NCBI RefSeq assembly: GCF_027887165.1
Contig: NC_077232.1
Span: 1,843,662 to 1,907,661, forward strand
Length of the DNA stretch: 64,000 nt
Reading direction: 5' to 3'
From: Monodelphis domestica
Taxonomy: Eukaryota > Chordata > Mammalia > Didelphimorphia > Didelphidae
In this document: positions 1 to 9,825 of the stretch, piece by piece
Numbering within the stretch: position 1 is the first letter of the stretch
How the letters are laid out: every line of letters begins with the position of its first letter
Program-made: the position numbers and the translations under genes
Notes under the pieces: generated by a model
Database searches by the model: none
What the model saw: the letters and a program-made list of their open reading frames with translations, nothing else
What the model was told of the DNA's origin: nothing

Positions 1-185
1 GGTCATCCACTGCATCCCAGGCGATCATTAGTTGTCCTAACTTCTCTCTTTCCATTAGACTTTGATGACTCTGGAAGAGAGAATGAATCTGAAGACTTTG
101 GGCAACTCTACCTCACTTAGATCCAAGTAATGCTCTAGTCAAGACACCACCACACGGCGCCATCGGTACTCTTCAAAATGCAGTA
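1..185 (+). repeat. Marsupial interspersed repeat, 3' part
   Basis: This stretch aligns by eye with 12365-12575 (shared blocks such as ATGCATCCCAGG-like, GGAAGAGAGA and CTCACTTA-AATCCAA). The same sequence twice in one window, with no open frame, marks a dispersed repeat. I recognise the style as a common marsupial SINE-like repeat but cannot name the family with certainty. The left end is cut by the window boundary. Confidence 0.5.
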
Positions 186-289
186 TTAACGGACACGGTC
201 GAGCACCCAGGGAGATGTGCCGAGGGGTTTTTTGTGTGTCAGGAGGATGATACCCTAGCTTCTGGCTTGGGAAGAGGCAGCACTGAATC

Positions 290-480
290 TTGTGTGTGAA
301 ATCAGGAGGATTTAGAATTCAGGCTCAACCTAGATCCTTCCTAGCTTTGTGACCCCGGCAAGTCATTCCACTCTTCCTATTCTCCATTCTTTTACTCTTG
401 AATGGAGAATAACATCAACTTATTCCCACATGAGCTCTTCTGAGGATTATGGAGAAAAAATATAGAAAACTCTATGTAAA
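290..480 (+). repeat. MIR/THER-like SINE fragment
   Basis: The layout is that of a mammalian CORE-SINE: a CTAGCTTTGTGACC block, GCAAGTCATT, a stretch resembling the CTCAGTTTCCTCATC block, then a GAGGATTA motif. It is strongly diverged, so it is an old copy. 481-790 holds nothing I can assign. Confidence 0.5.
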
Positions 481-794
481 CCGAAAAGTCCTCCACAGAT
501 ATCACCCATTGTTATTGATGTATTCACTCATTTTGAAATATGAGTGCTGAGTCTGAACAGAGGGAAAAGGGAGTCAGAGGACCACTCTGAACATGTTCCT
601 TGGGATGGCCTCCTTAGAGAGGGCAGGAGGGAACAAAGGAATCCCTTTTTTAGGGATTCTATAAGGTTATATATGAATAGCATCAGATGCATTGTCCCTC
701 CCTGAAAGGACATCACCCCCCTTACAGTTCTGGCAGCCAGGTCCTGGAAATGAGGATGAAAAAGAAGAATTTGCTTGGGGAGTAAGGTCTAGAG

Positions 795-1271
795 CAGGGG
801 TCCCCAAACTATGGCCTGTGGGCCCCATTCGGCCCCCCGAGGCCATTTATCCGCCCCCCCTTCTTCTGGATGGGACACCTCTTTCATTGGTGGTCAGTGA
901 AAGGATCACTGTGTGTGGTGGTGTCGCTCCCGTCCGGCACTATTTCCAGTGACATAATCCTTTGTGTGGTGCCTTGTTCTGAGAGTAACTGAACAAGAAC
1001 GAGGTGCCGCACAAAGGATTCTGTGGCTGCACAATGGAAGACGTCAGCATGGTGAGTGGTGTTCTGGGGGAGGGGATTCTGCACTGTGTGTACTGCTGCC
1101 CGGTATAGTGGTGGTGCTGATGGGCCTGTGCAAGGTGGGACAGGCCCATCCCCGCCAGCACTGCAGCCTCCGCTATCCCAGACAGTGGTATATAGATTTG
1201 TTCATAGTTGTTTTTTTTTTAAAATAATCCGGCCATCTAATGGTCTGAGGGACAGTGAACTGGTTCCCTTG
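795..1271. mobile_element. Non-autonomous hAT-Charlie-type DNA transposon
   Basis: The element starts CAGGGGTCCCCAAACT, the classic hAT-Charlie terminus. It ends GGTTCCCTTG, an imperfect inverted repeat of that start. It is flanked by 8-bp duplications, GTCTAGAG (787-794) and CTCTAGAG (1272-1279), which match at 7 of 8 positions; 8 bp is the hAT target-site length. At 477 bp it has no transposase frame, so it depended on an autonomous relative. 1280-1728 beyond it is unassigned. Confidence 0.75.
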
Positions 1272-1728
1272 CTCTAGAGCCTCATTGGTGACTGGACCAA
1301 ACACGGAAATCTCCAGTATATAGGTCCTCTCCCTGATCTGAAGAGAAGAAATGTCCTCTTCTCAAGCCCTTTGCCTGCCCTCTTCTGCTTTGTTTCAGAC
1401 TCTGTGCCCTTCCTTCTGCTTCTGAAAAAGAGTTTCCACGTCAACTGTGTTCCTCCTCCCATTCTAAGCACCTACTCGATTCTCTCCCTTCTGAGATCCC
1501 CTCCCCTCTCCTCTACCACAGAGATTCTTTGCATCTCAGCAGCAGTGCTGAAGTTTGACGTCCTCTCTTGCTTTCAGTTTTTCAGTTCTACATGACCTAT
1601 TTCTAGATTTAATAACCCCATTGTGATATTCAGATGTTATGTGACAAGTTGCCTTATTGTAGCACAAAACAGGGGTAGAGAGTTAATCACCTTTCTCACA
1701 CACAATGTTCCACATATACAAGTATATG

Positions 1729-1865
1729 AGATCTCTCTCTCCCCCTCCCCCCTCTTTCTTCCTCTGTCTACCCCTCCCCCTCTCCCCTTACCTCCCTCTC
1801 TCTTTCCCCCTTCATCTCTCCCTCCCTTCCCCCCTCCCTCTCTCTCCTACATTCTATCACTCTGT
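1729..1865. repeat. CT-rich low-complexity tract
   Basis: A pyrimidine tract of CTCTCT and CCCTCCC units about 135 bp long. The small frames read through it are composition artefacts. Confidence 0.8.
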
Positions 1866-1959
1866 TTCTCTTTCTCCATTCTGCACATTCCCCAGAAAAC
1901 CTCTCCAACTCATGAAGAGGTTTGAAGCCTGCCACTTACCATTGTTATGGGGAGAGCCG

Positions 1960-2470
1960 TCCTGATTCAAAGAATTTCCCACCTAAAGAATGACAAGCAC
2001 CCCAGCAAAGTGAAAAAAGGTTTGTTAGTGAGATGATGACTGGGAGGCAGCTCCCCAGCAGAGATCTGCCTGCCTAGAGTAACAAAAAGGGGAGTTTTAT
2101 CGACTTCTCCAGAAAGCTGGGTGTGTGACAGAAAGCAAAGGAAATGGCACATGTGACTCCAGTGACTTTGGGAATAATTCTGCAGTTGGCATGAGACCTT
2201 GAAGACAGGTGATGTTGGGGCTGGTTCTGGGACTGACATTGTGACCAGCAAGGGCAGGTGACTGGGAGAAGTAGGGGACTTGAGGTTGGGGAATGTTGTT
2301 TACCAGTGAGATATGCACATCTTAAACATGAATTCCATCTTTATCTAGTTATTGGTGGCCATCAGGGAGGGTCTTCTCTGGCCAGGCCATATTCCTGAGG
2401 TCTGAAACTCTGAAGAGTCATTTGCTCTTTCTGGTCTGAGATGCTTCTACTGGCTTGTGGTCTCCAGTTG
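1960..2470 (-). repeat. LTR-like repeat, copy 1 (pair of 11790-12240)
   Basis: This matches 11790-12240 over several hundred bases: GGGAGGCAGCTCCCCAG, CTTCTCCAGAAAGCTG, GACATGAATTCCATCTTTATC-like and GGAGGGTCTTCTCTGGCCAG blocks occur in the same order. Minus orientation is guessed from an AATAAA-like motif near the left end of the second copy. Exact ends and a target duplication were not found. It is probably an ERV LTR family. Confidence 0.5.
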
Positions 2471-2509
2471 TTCCCTTGTCCCCCATTTGATCTCCTCCTC
2501 TCTAATTTC

Positions 2510-3441
2510 TGTGACAAGGAAATCACTTTAAAAGACTGATATATATTAATTTAAGGTCGCCAAGGAATTCAGCTATGTAATTCCTAAATGAAAACTCAAG
2601 TCAGCAGTCAACCTTTTATGGAGTTTAATTACAAACAGGAGGAAGAAAGGAATTAGAGATAGAGAGAGAGAGGGAGAGAGAAAAGGGAGAGAAGGGAATA
2701 GGGCTTAAATACCCCTTCTGTTTAGGCTGGGCCAAAAGGCCCAAGCCCTTAGATAGCTGGGGCAAAGAAAGGAGATCAGTCTCTATTACTCATGTGACCA
2801 AAATGGAGAAACTGTCTCAGGGGCCTCCACCTCCAGCTTCCTTCAGAGCCAACTCTCAAAGCACTACCTCTCAGAGCCAAAACCTCTCCAACCAACCACC
2901 TCCGTCCTCAGACCCCTCCCTCCTTAAGGAAACCATCTAAGTTCCCTCCCCTCAGTTCTCACATCTACCAATCACTGTCCATGTCTTCCCTGTGCCAATG
3001 GTGGCTCTAGCTTAACCCAGGACCGCCCAGAGGTCTGTGGCTTTGCACATGTCTGTTGAAGGTCATATTCTCAATAATTAAATCTTGATCCTTTGCTACA
3101 GCCCTTCCTAAATCCTGTTAGGACTGAGTGGGGTGGAAATTGTATTTTCCAAGACCTGGTTCTATCATTCCAAGTATCTCTATTGTATCAATTCTAAAAT
3201 CAATAATGACTCAAAGAACTTCCTGTTCTATGCTTAAGCATAGGTCAAAGCCCTTTCCATTGTTGAGCAAAAGGTTTCTGTCCTAAAGTAATCTTAAGAA
3301 GGGAGGAGGAGGAACCTCCCATGCCAATGGGGTTCACATTCCAATAGAGTTCCCACTATCAATAGGAAATTTTTCAAGTATGAAATTTCCCAATGGTGAA
3401 ATTTCCAACATTTATAAGTCTAAGAAATTTTAAGGTTTACA
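2510..3441 (-). mobile_element. Solo ERV LTR (GA-tract family), 932 bp
   Basis: It begins TGTGACAAGG and ends AAGGTTTACA on the plus strand (TG...CA) and is flanked by perfect 4-bp duplications TTTC at 2506-2509 and 3442-3445. Read on the minus strand, the U3 end is TGTAAACCTTAAAATTTC and an ATTAAA polyadenylation-type signal lies at 2624-2629 near the 3' end. It shares sequence with the LTRs at 3732-6579, 13007-13831 and 43925-44590, including an internal GA tract (about 2655-2690). A 4-bp duplication is typical of class I ERVs. No internal viral genes are present. Confidence 0.8.
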
Positions 3442-4178
3442 TTTCTAAGGGATAAAAGGCCAGCAGTCTATCTTCCATAATTTTTTCAAAGTTAAAAAAT
3501 GGGTCAGAGTCCTGTCCCTACCTCCCAGAGAGAGAGGGAGTGGCTGTGGGCACAGGAGTCAAAGGGGCATGACTTCAGTGAATGCTCAGATCCTAGAAGC
3601 CACATGAAGTTCAAGATGGAAAGCTGGAGAACAGTTGACTGCTGCTCTCTCTTAGACACCCAGAAATCCAAAGAGTCTGCCTTGGATATGGCTTCTCCTA
3701 ATTGACAAGTGGGGTGCAGGTGGGATGGTTCTGTGAAGATTGGATTTAGCTATCTCCTGATTGTAACAATGAAGGTACTTAGCTCTTACTTTATAGTGAA
3801 GCTAGAATTGTAAGCTACAATCTATTTTTAGATTTTAACTACAAAAGGTGTTAAGTAACTACAAAAGGTGAATTTACCAAAAGAGGTGTTAAGTAACTAC
3901 AAAAGGTGAACTACAAAGAGGTGTTAAGTAACCAAAAAAAGATATAATCTAACCAAAGAAGGTGAGAACTAAAGAATGGGCAGTCCTGGAGAAAAGCATC
4001 TGCTGTGACTGGTAGATGTGAAAATTTAGAGGAGGTGACACAAGAGAAAAAGATAATTAAATAGGAAAAAAAGACTGAAGAGCCATTTGGATTCAGAAAT
4101 TCAGATGAGTTTGGACAGTTAGTCACAGGGGCTTGGAGTGAAGGATCAGTCACTCAGAGCTGAAGGGAAGACGGACAT

Positions 4179-4954
4179 TGTAGTACTCCACACCTAGCTA
4201 TGGACAAGGGAAACAGCTAGAATGTACAGAGTGGCTTAGAAGAGAGCATGCTCAGTCTTGCGCATGGCTAGGAAAGCCTCTGACCCTTGATCCCAGCTTC
4301 CCCCAGGTTAGGTGGGAAAACAGGTCTCTTTGTGTTCACCTGGCTAAGATAAACCACACCTATACCTTGTAGTAATTTACAATTACCCAATGGCAATACT
4401 CTATGTAATTCATCAATATGTATTGGGTACATTTGCAAGTCAAAGACATTAAAGGAGCAACCACAGCAGTCTCCACCCTCTCTTGGATCTCACCTCTCAT
4501 TGATGTCTGTCTTTGTTGGCCAGAGGCCAAGCTCCATCTTTAATTTCTTTCCTTCTCTATCTCTCTCACCTGGGACCTGGCTTCCAGCCAGGCACCTTTC
4601 TTTTTCAATGCTAATACCTAGCTCTTTCTAATTCATTCCATTGCCTGCACTCTATTCTCTCAGCCATAAGGTTCCGGCTTGGCAAATAGTCTGAGGAACC
4701 TAGGCTGATCTCTCAGCTAGCTATATCATTTCTCATGACCTGTGTGGTATTAAATTTGGATCTCTGGATGGATCATGCCTTTGTGTCATCCAAAGATCGG
4801 AGTTCTGCTGTGGCTCCATTGTAATCAATAAAGCCTGGTTTCTGACTCATTTCTGCCATCTCATACCTGGCTCTGTCACGCCCCCCGCGGAATCCAATCT
4901 ACTATCTTTTCTTTCTCTCTCCCTCTCCTTGAGGCATTCACAGAGACTGCCTCA
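4179..4954 (+). mobile_element. Solo ERV LTR nested in another LTR, 776 bp
   Basis: The element begins TGTAGTACTCC and ends CTGCCTCA, with perfect 5-bp duplications GACAT at 4174-4178 and 4955-4959. An AATAAA polyadenylation signal lies at 4827-4832 in a CAATAAAGCCTGG context resembling the R region of gammaretrovirus-type LTRs. The host LTR resumes directly after the duplication, so the borders are well supported. It is a different family from its host. Confidence 0.8.
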
Positions 4955-5022
4955 GACATTCATTTGGAGATTTTGGGCACTGACTCAGAGGAGCGACTGG
5001 AAGACCGACACCTAGACTTCTT

Positions 5023-6215
5023 CTTCTTTTTTGAGTGTTTTATTTTTTTAATTTTTATTATTGACTTTTTAAACATTATTTTATTTGGTTATTTACAAAC
5101 ATTATTCATTGGAAACAATGATCATTATCTTTTCCTCCCCCCTCCCCCCTCCCACCACTTCTCCTATAGCCAGCGCACAATTCCACTGGGTTTCACATGT
5201 GTTCTTGCTTCGAACCTATTTCCATGTTGTTGGTATTTGCACTAGAGTGTTCATTTAGAGTCTCTCCTCAGTCATTTCCTCTCAGCCCCTGTAGTCAAGC
5301 AGTTGCTTTTCATCAGTGTTTTTACTCCCACAGTTTATCCTCTGCTTGTGGATAGTGTTTTTTAGATCCCTGAAGATTGTTCAGAGACATTACATTGTCC
5401 CTAGTGGAGGAGTCCATTACCTTTGATTGTACCACAGTGTATCAGTCTCTGTGTACAATGTTTTCCTGGTTCTGCTCCTTTCTCTCTGCATCACTTCCTG
5501 GAGGTTGTTCCAGTCTCCGTGGAATTCCTCCACTTTATTATTCCTTTTAGCACAATAGTATTCCCTCACCAACATATACCACAATTTGTTCAGCCATTCC
5601 CCAATTGAAGGGCATCCCCTCATTTTCCAATTTTTGGCCACCACAAAGCCTGCAGCTATGAATATTCTTGTACAAGTCTTTTTCCTTATTATCTCTTTGG
5701 GGTACAAACCCAGCAGTGCTATGACTGGATCAAAGGGCAGACAGTCTTTTATCGCCCTTTGGGCATAGTTCCAAATTGCCCTCCAGAATGGTTGGATCAG
5801 TTCACAACTCCACCACCAATGAATTAATGTCCCTACTTTGCCACATCCCCTCCAGCATTCATTACTTTCCTTTGCTGCCATGTTAGCCAATCTGCTAGGT
5901 GTGAGGTGATACCTCAGAGTTGTTTTGATTTGCATCTCTCTGATTATAAGAGATGTAGAGCACTTTTTCATGTGCTTATTAATAGTTTTGATTTCTTTGG
6001 CTGAGAACTGCCTGTTCATGTCCCTTGCCCATTTATCAATTGGAGAATGTACAATTGATTTAGCTCTTTGTAAATTTGAGTAATTAAACCTTTGTCAGAG
6101 GTTTTTATGAAGATTGCTTCCCAATTTGTTGCTTTCCTTCTGATTTTAGTTATATTGGTTTTGTTTGTACAAAAGCTTTTTAATTTGATGTAGTCAAAAT
6201 TATTTATTTTACATT
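5023..6215 (-). mobile_element. 5'-truncated L1 LINE, 3' end of ORF2
   Basis: Minus-strand frames encode the C-terminal part of L1 ORF2. At 5417-6019 the motifs [32 protein letters not shown] and [14 protein letters not shown] are readable, and upstream at 6016-6243 in another frame lies [15 protein letters not shown], so the copy is frameshifted. A T-rich stretch at 5023-5060 is the tail. A perfect 16-bp target duplication GACACCTAGACTTCTT lies at 5007-5022 and 6216-6231. It interrupts the LTR at 3732-6579. Confidence 0.93.
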
Positions 6216-6380
6216 GACACCTAGACTTCTTAAAGACTGTCACTGTTGGTGAGTGAAAAGCTGACTTAGTGACCTTGCCTTTCTGGAGGCATGAAGCCTC
6301 CAGGAAAGGGCCAACTTCTTGAGACTCTCTTCCCCTGGCTGGGGCTTAGAAATTCTAACTGGTCTCAGAAGAAGGCAGAG

Positions 6381-6426
<46 letters not shown>
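6381..6426. repeat. (CT)n microsatellite inside an LTR
   Basis: About 23 uninterrupted CT units. It sits where related LTRs carry a short GA tract, so it is an expansion of an LTR-borne repeat. Confidence 0.9.
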
Positions 6427-6429
<3 letters not shown>

Positions 6430-6579
6430 CCTTAATACCTTCCTTCTATTGTAAATATTATAAATAAACTACCATAAATTCCATTTGCTTTAGTAATTAA
6501 TTTTGGAATTTAGAAATTAAATCCCTGGTGACCACCTAATTAATATATTATCAGTCTCAACCACAATTAAATTTTAACA

Positions 6580-7397
6580 ATAGTTCAGTCCCTGAAGCAG
6601 TAGGCAATTTAGGAGAGAGAGTGACAGAAGCAAAAGAATGAAGCAATAGATATAAACAGAAGAAATTAGTACAACAGGAACCGACAGCATTGACTGGTCC
6701 CCAATGCCAATAGACCCCATGTCAGAAATCATGTTCTGACAGTCAAGGATACAGATTTTTTCAGTGTTCATGAACACATTAAGTAATAACCCTTTTGCAC
6801 ATAGATTTCTTCACCCCAGATTCTGTAATAAATATAGACATCTCCAGGCTATAATTCTGAGGCTAAGATTTAGGCTTAATTGTGGTAAATTAAAGCCAAG
6901 GGTCCTGTGCATTGTTATAGCTGTTCCTACAGGCCCTTGATAGAAGATACAGATCAATGATTAACAAAAACCCACTACAACAGATCTATCTGTGAATTCT
7001 TGGGGGCCTTGGGCTTGCTCTACCTGGTCTTTAGGGAAACAAGACATTCTTAAACTCCAATCGCAAAATAGATACGTGATACATTTACTTTATAGAAATA
7101 TTCATATTAAAACTCTAGTATATATGTATTTTTAGTTGATCTCCAATTAATACACCTTCTCCCCTTTTCATTGAGTCAGAAAAATTAATAATTCTTCAGG
7201 CAGTTTATCTCAAATCGTTCTTTCTCTGGTTAGTGTTGGCTTTATCTCTCAGCTGTTTACTATACCCAGAGATGAGGAGAATACTCTTAGTTGCTTTAAA
7301 TATTAGTAATAGCTTAAACTTATTAGCAGAAAAACATTCACACATTTTACCTTAATTGCTACTCAGTAACTCAAAATAGTCCAGATTTTAAAAAAGA
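6580..7397. other. Unassigned AT-rich DNA
   Basis: No open frame longer than about 67 codons and no repeat I can name. It lies between the composite LTR and the next SINE. Confidence 0.5.
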
Positions 7398-7490
7398 CTA
7401 CATGTTTTATTTTTATTTTATTTATTTATTTTTAAACCCTTACGTTCTGTCTTGGAATCAATACTGTGTATTTATTTGTTAACTTGGAAA

Positions 7491-7888
7491 TGTCAACGTG
7501 GAAATCTAGAGATCCTCAGTTTACTTAGTTTGAGTGTAGAAAGCCCAGGTTTTGCCCTTGTCTGGGAGAGGTTTCCCCCTGAGGGAAGGTCCCACTTCAC
7601 CAGACAAATGGACATCCACTTCAGCTTTGGCACAGTACGTAAAGCTTCAGTCTCTCAAGCTGAAGGTCCAGGAGTTCGATTCTCCATCCTTGGTAAGGAG
7701 GGTGTGATATACTGGGAAAGAGCTATTTGACTTCAAGATGGGATCTGCCTCCCACCTGAAGTGGACGTCCATTGTCCGGTGAAGTGGGTCCTTCCCTCAG
7801 GGGGAAACTCTCCTGTGACAAGGGCAAAACCTGGGCTTTCTACCTCCCAACTAAATAAACTGGGGATCTCTAGATTTCCACGTTGACA
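7491..7888. mobile_element. 398-bp inverted-repeat element with ERV U3-like ends and 4-bp target duplication
   Basis: The left arm (7491-7623) and right arm (7757-7888) are inverted repeats of about 132 bp, roughly 87 % identical by eye, with exact termini TGTCAACGTGGAAATC and its complement. Perfect 4-bp duplications GAAA flank it at 7487-7490 and 7889-7892. The related LTR at 9245 shows the empty site with a single GAAA. Both arms match the U3 end of that LTR family (TGTCAACATGGACATC...), and LTR homology on the right reaches further inward, to about 7700. The remaining core of about 77 bp looks tRNA-derived. No coding capacity. It could be a foldback element, a miniature element moved by an ERV integrase, or a rearranged LTR dimer. 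The perfect target duplication argues for one insertion event. Confidence 0.8.
7621..7694 (+). other. tRNA-like core of the inverted-repeat element (CTC anticodon)
   Basis: The A-box-like TGGCACAGTACG (7628-7639) and B-box-like AGTTCGATTCT (7673-7683) are spaced as in a tRNA gene. Between them TCAGT / CTCTCAA / GCTGA (7647-7663) folds into a 5-bp anticodon stem with a 7-base loop, T before and A after the CTC triplet, as in tRNA-Glu. The T-arm pairs at 4 of 5 positions. The acceptor stem pairs at only about 4 positions, including wobble pairs, so this is not a functional tRNA. It may instead be the head of a tRNA-derived SINE. Confidence 0.4.
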
Positions 7889-9244
7889 GAAATAACACAG
7901 AACTATCAAATAGTCAGAAAAACCAAGTCTTTAATCAGGAGAGGGATAAGTGCAGTATCGAATTCTTTACTCAGAGTCTGGCACCACAACTTTTTCAGGG
8001 TATAACCCTGGACTTTGGAGATGTTACCCCTGGGAGAGCCACCTCCTTCGATGAAGACTCTGAGGAGCCATTAAAGTTGGGGAGTTTAAATACCTTTCTA
8101 GGTGGAATCTGGGGGCTGAGGATGAGAGGGACAATTGATTGACTTTACAAGGGTAAGAAAGGGAAAGGAGGAGTTCCAGGCAGGAATACCAGAGAGGGAC
8201 TGATACTTACAATGGACACAAAAGGGAAAGATCCAGCCAAGGGCATGGCCAGCTTGGTAAAGGACTTTGGTCTAAAGGGAGAAATCCCTGGGACAAAAGA
8301 GATACTTAACATCTTAAAGTCTATTGTTAGTCTGAGGGGCAGCCAAGTAGGACTTTCCCTGGTGAGGAACTCCGTTGTGACCAGGTGAAACCAGGAGCCT
8401 TTACCCTTAAGCTAAGTAAATTGGGGTTCATTTAGTCTTTCTAGGCTACAAGTTTGGGGGCTTCTAGATTCCATGTTGACAGGTTCCAAGGCAGAAGAGT
8501 GGTAAGGGCTAGGCAACGGGGGTTAAGTGACTTGCCCAGGGTCACACACCTGGGAAGTGTCTGAGGCCAAATTTGAACCCAGGACCTCCTGTCTCTAGGC
8601 TTGGCTCTCCATCCGCTGAGCCACCCAGCTGCCCCCTACATGTTTTAAACACTTAGCACATTACTTTGTCCAATTCATGTGAGACATTAATTGTGTCCAT
8701 ATTACAAAATGGCAAACTGAGATAACTTCTTATGATTAAACAAAATCCAGGATGCATTCAGGTTGCCTTAGTCACACATTTACACTAGCCGTCATATTCA
8801 TTCAAGTTTCAATGATAAAGGCATGCTTCATGCGACTAAAGAAGAGCTTATTTGCATAGATAGTACAAAATACTTCCCACTCCCGGTCAGGCTTTTCCTA
8901 ACAGGTGTAGACAGGTCAAGTGTATTGAAAGCGTGATAGCAAGTCAGGCTTCCAGAAATTTTCAATAGTTTAAGTGACTCCATAACACTGCCCGGGATAG
9001 TGGATCAGACGCGACACAGTTGGGTATCTGCTGATCCCCCCAATTCACCGAAATCTACGTTTTAACCAAGGAATGGCTACACTTCGGGAGAAGCAACAAG
9101 GGGTTGCTGAGTCCTTGAGGACACAAAAGCCGAAGTCCTCAGCCGAAGCCTTTCCTGATGGCTGGAAGGGGTCGAGGCTTTCTTTTTCATTTTCGCAAGA
9201 CCCTAGAATACCACACTCTGCGGGCAGAAGCCGAGAGATCTTAC

Positions 9245-9821
9245 TGTCAACTAGAAAAAACACAGAACTGTTAAATAGTCAAAATCACTCTTTAATCCAG
9301 GGAAAAGGGGTTCGCGTTACTAATGCGACCACAGAGCTGCTTTCCAAGACTGCACAGAGTCAAGCCGCCCTGGTCACCAGCCCCTGGGAGTGCCACCGAC
9401 TCAGGATGGACTCCGAGGAACAAAAGAACTTGGGGAACCTATATACCACTCTAGGTGACCTGGGGGCTTTAGGATTAGAGGGACAGTTGATTGACTTTAC
9501 AATGGTAAGAAAGGAAAATGAGGAGCTCCAGACAGGAATAATAGTGAGGGGCTGATACCCTACAATGGACACAAAAGGGAAAGACTTAGCCTAGGGCTGG
9601 GTCACCTTGGTCATGGACCTTAGCCTAGGGGGAGAAACATTCGAACAAAAGGGATGTTTAATATTGGATGGGATTCGCTGTTCCCACCCAAACTACCAGG
9701 AAGTTCGCTGTCTGAAGAGGGACCTTCCCTCAGGGGGAACCTCTCCTGTGACAAGGTCCAAACCTGGGGTTTCTACACTCCAACTAAATAAACTGGGGAG
9801 CTCTAGATGTCCATGTTGACA
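9245..9821 (-). mobile_element. Solo ERV LTR, 577 bp
   Basis: Termini TGTCAACTAG and CATGTTGACA, with perfect 4-bp duplications TTAC at 9241-9244 and 9822-9825. On the minus strand a TATATAGG box (complement of 9438-9445) precedes an ATTAAA signal (complement of 9291-9296), giving the orientation. It belongs to the family of the LTR at 7477-8481 and supplies the empty-site comparison for the element at 7491-7888. The 160-codon plus-strand frame through it is not a gene. Confidence 0.88.
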
Positions 9822-9825
9822 TTAC

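Larger units (their letters stand above)
3732..6579 (+). mobile_element. ERV LTR (GA-tract family) interrupted by a solo LTR and an L1
   Basis: The reverse complement of the LTR at 13007-13831 can be followed in order through 3732-4178, 4960-5022 and 6232-6579; together these make one LTR of about 860 bp. It starts TGTGAAGATTGG and ends TTTTAACA. The host LTR was first intact and later received a solo LTR (4179-4954) and an L1 (5023-6215). No clean target duplication is seen: GTTC lies directly left of the start, but on the right it appears only three bases beyond the end. Its GA tract reads as CT repeats at 6381-6426. Confidence 0.75.
7477..8481 (-). mobile_element. ERV LTR inside the SINE, itself interrupted at 7491-7888
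   Basis: It aligns end to end with the solo LTR at 9245-9821: TGTTAACTTGGAAA (7477-7490) joins AATAACACAGAACTATC after 7892, and the right end reads CCATGTTGACA. Its own length without the inserted element is about 600 bp. Orientation is minus, judged from TATA-like and ATTAAA-like motifs in the relative. Its target duplication within the SINE is decayed (TATT at 7473-7476, GGTT at 8482-8485). 8648-9240 to its right holds nothing recognised. Confidence 0.8.
7410..8635 (-). mobile_element. Marsupial tRNA-derived SINE split by an LTR insertion
   Basis: The left piece (7410-7476) carries the SINE 3' end in antisense (AACCCTTACGTTCTGTCTTGG). The right piece (8482-8635) continues from CCAAGGCAGAAGAGTGG to GAGCCACCCAGCTGCCCC. 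The target duplication CTACATGTTTTA is exact at 7398-7409 and 8636-8647, so the two pieces are one insertion of about 220 bp. An LTR (7477-8481) sits in the middle. Confidence 0.9.

Noticed and set aside
7621..7694. A functional tRNA-Glu gene
   Set aside because: The acceptor stem pairs poorly and there is an extra base before the T-arm, so it is listed only as tRNA-like.
9073..9555. 160-codon plus-strand frame
   Set aside because: Most of it lies inside a solo LTR and antisense to it; no domain seen.
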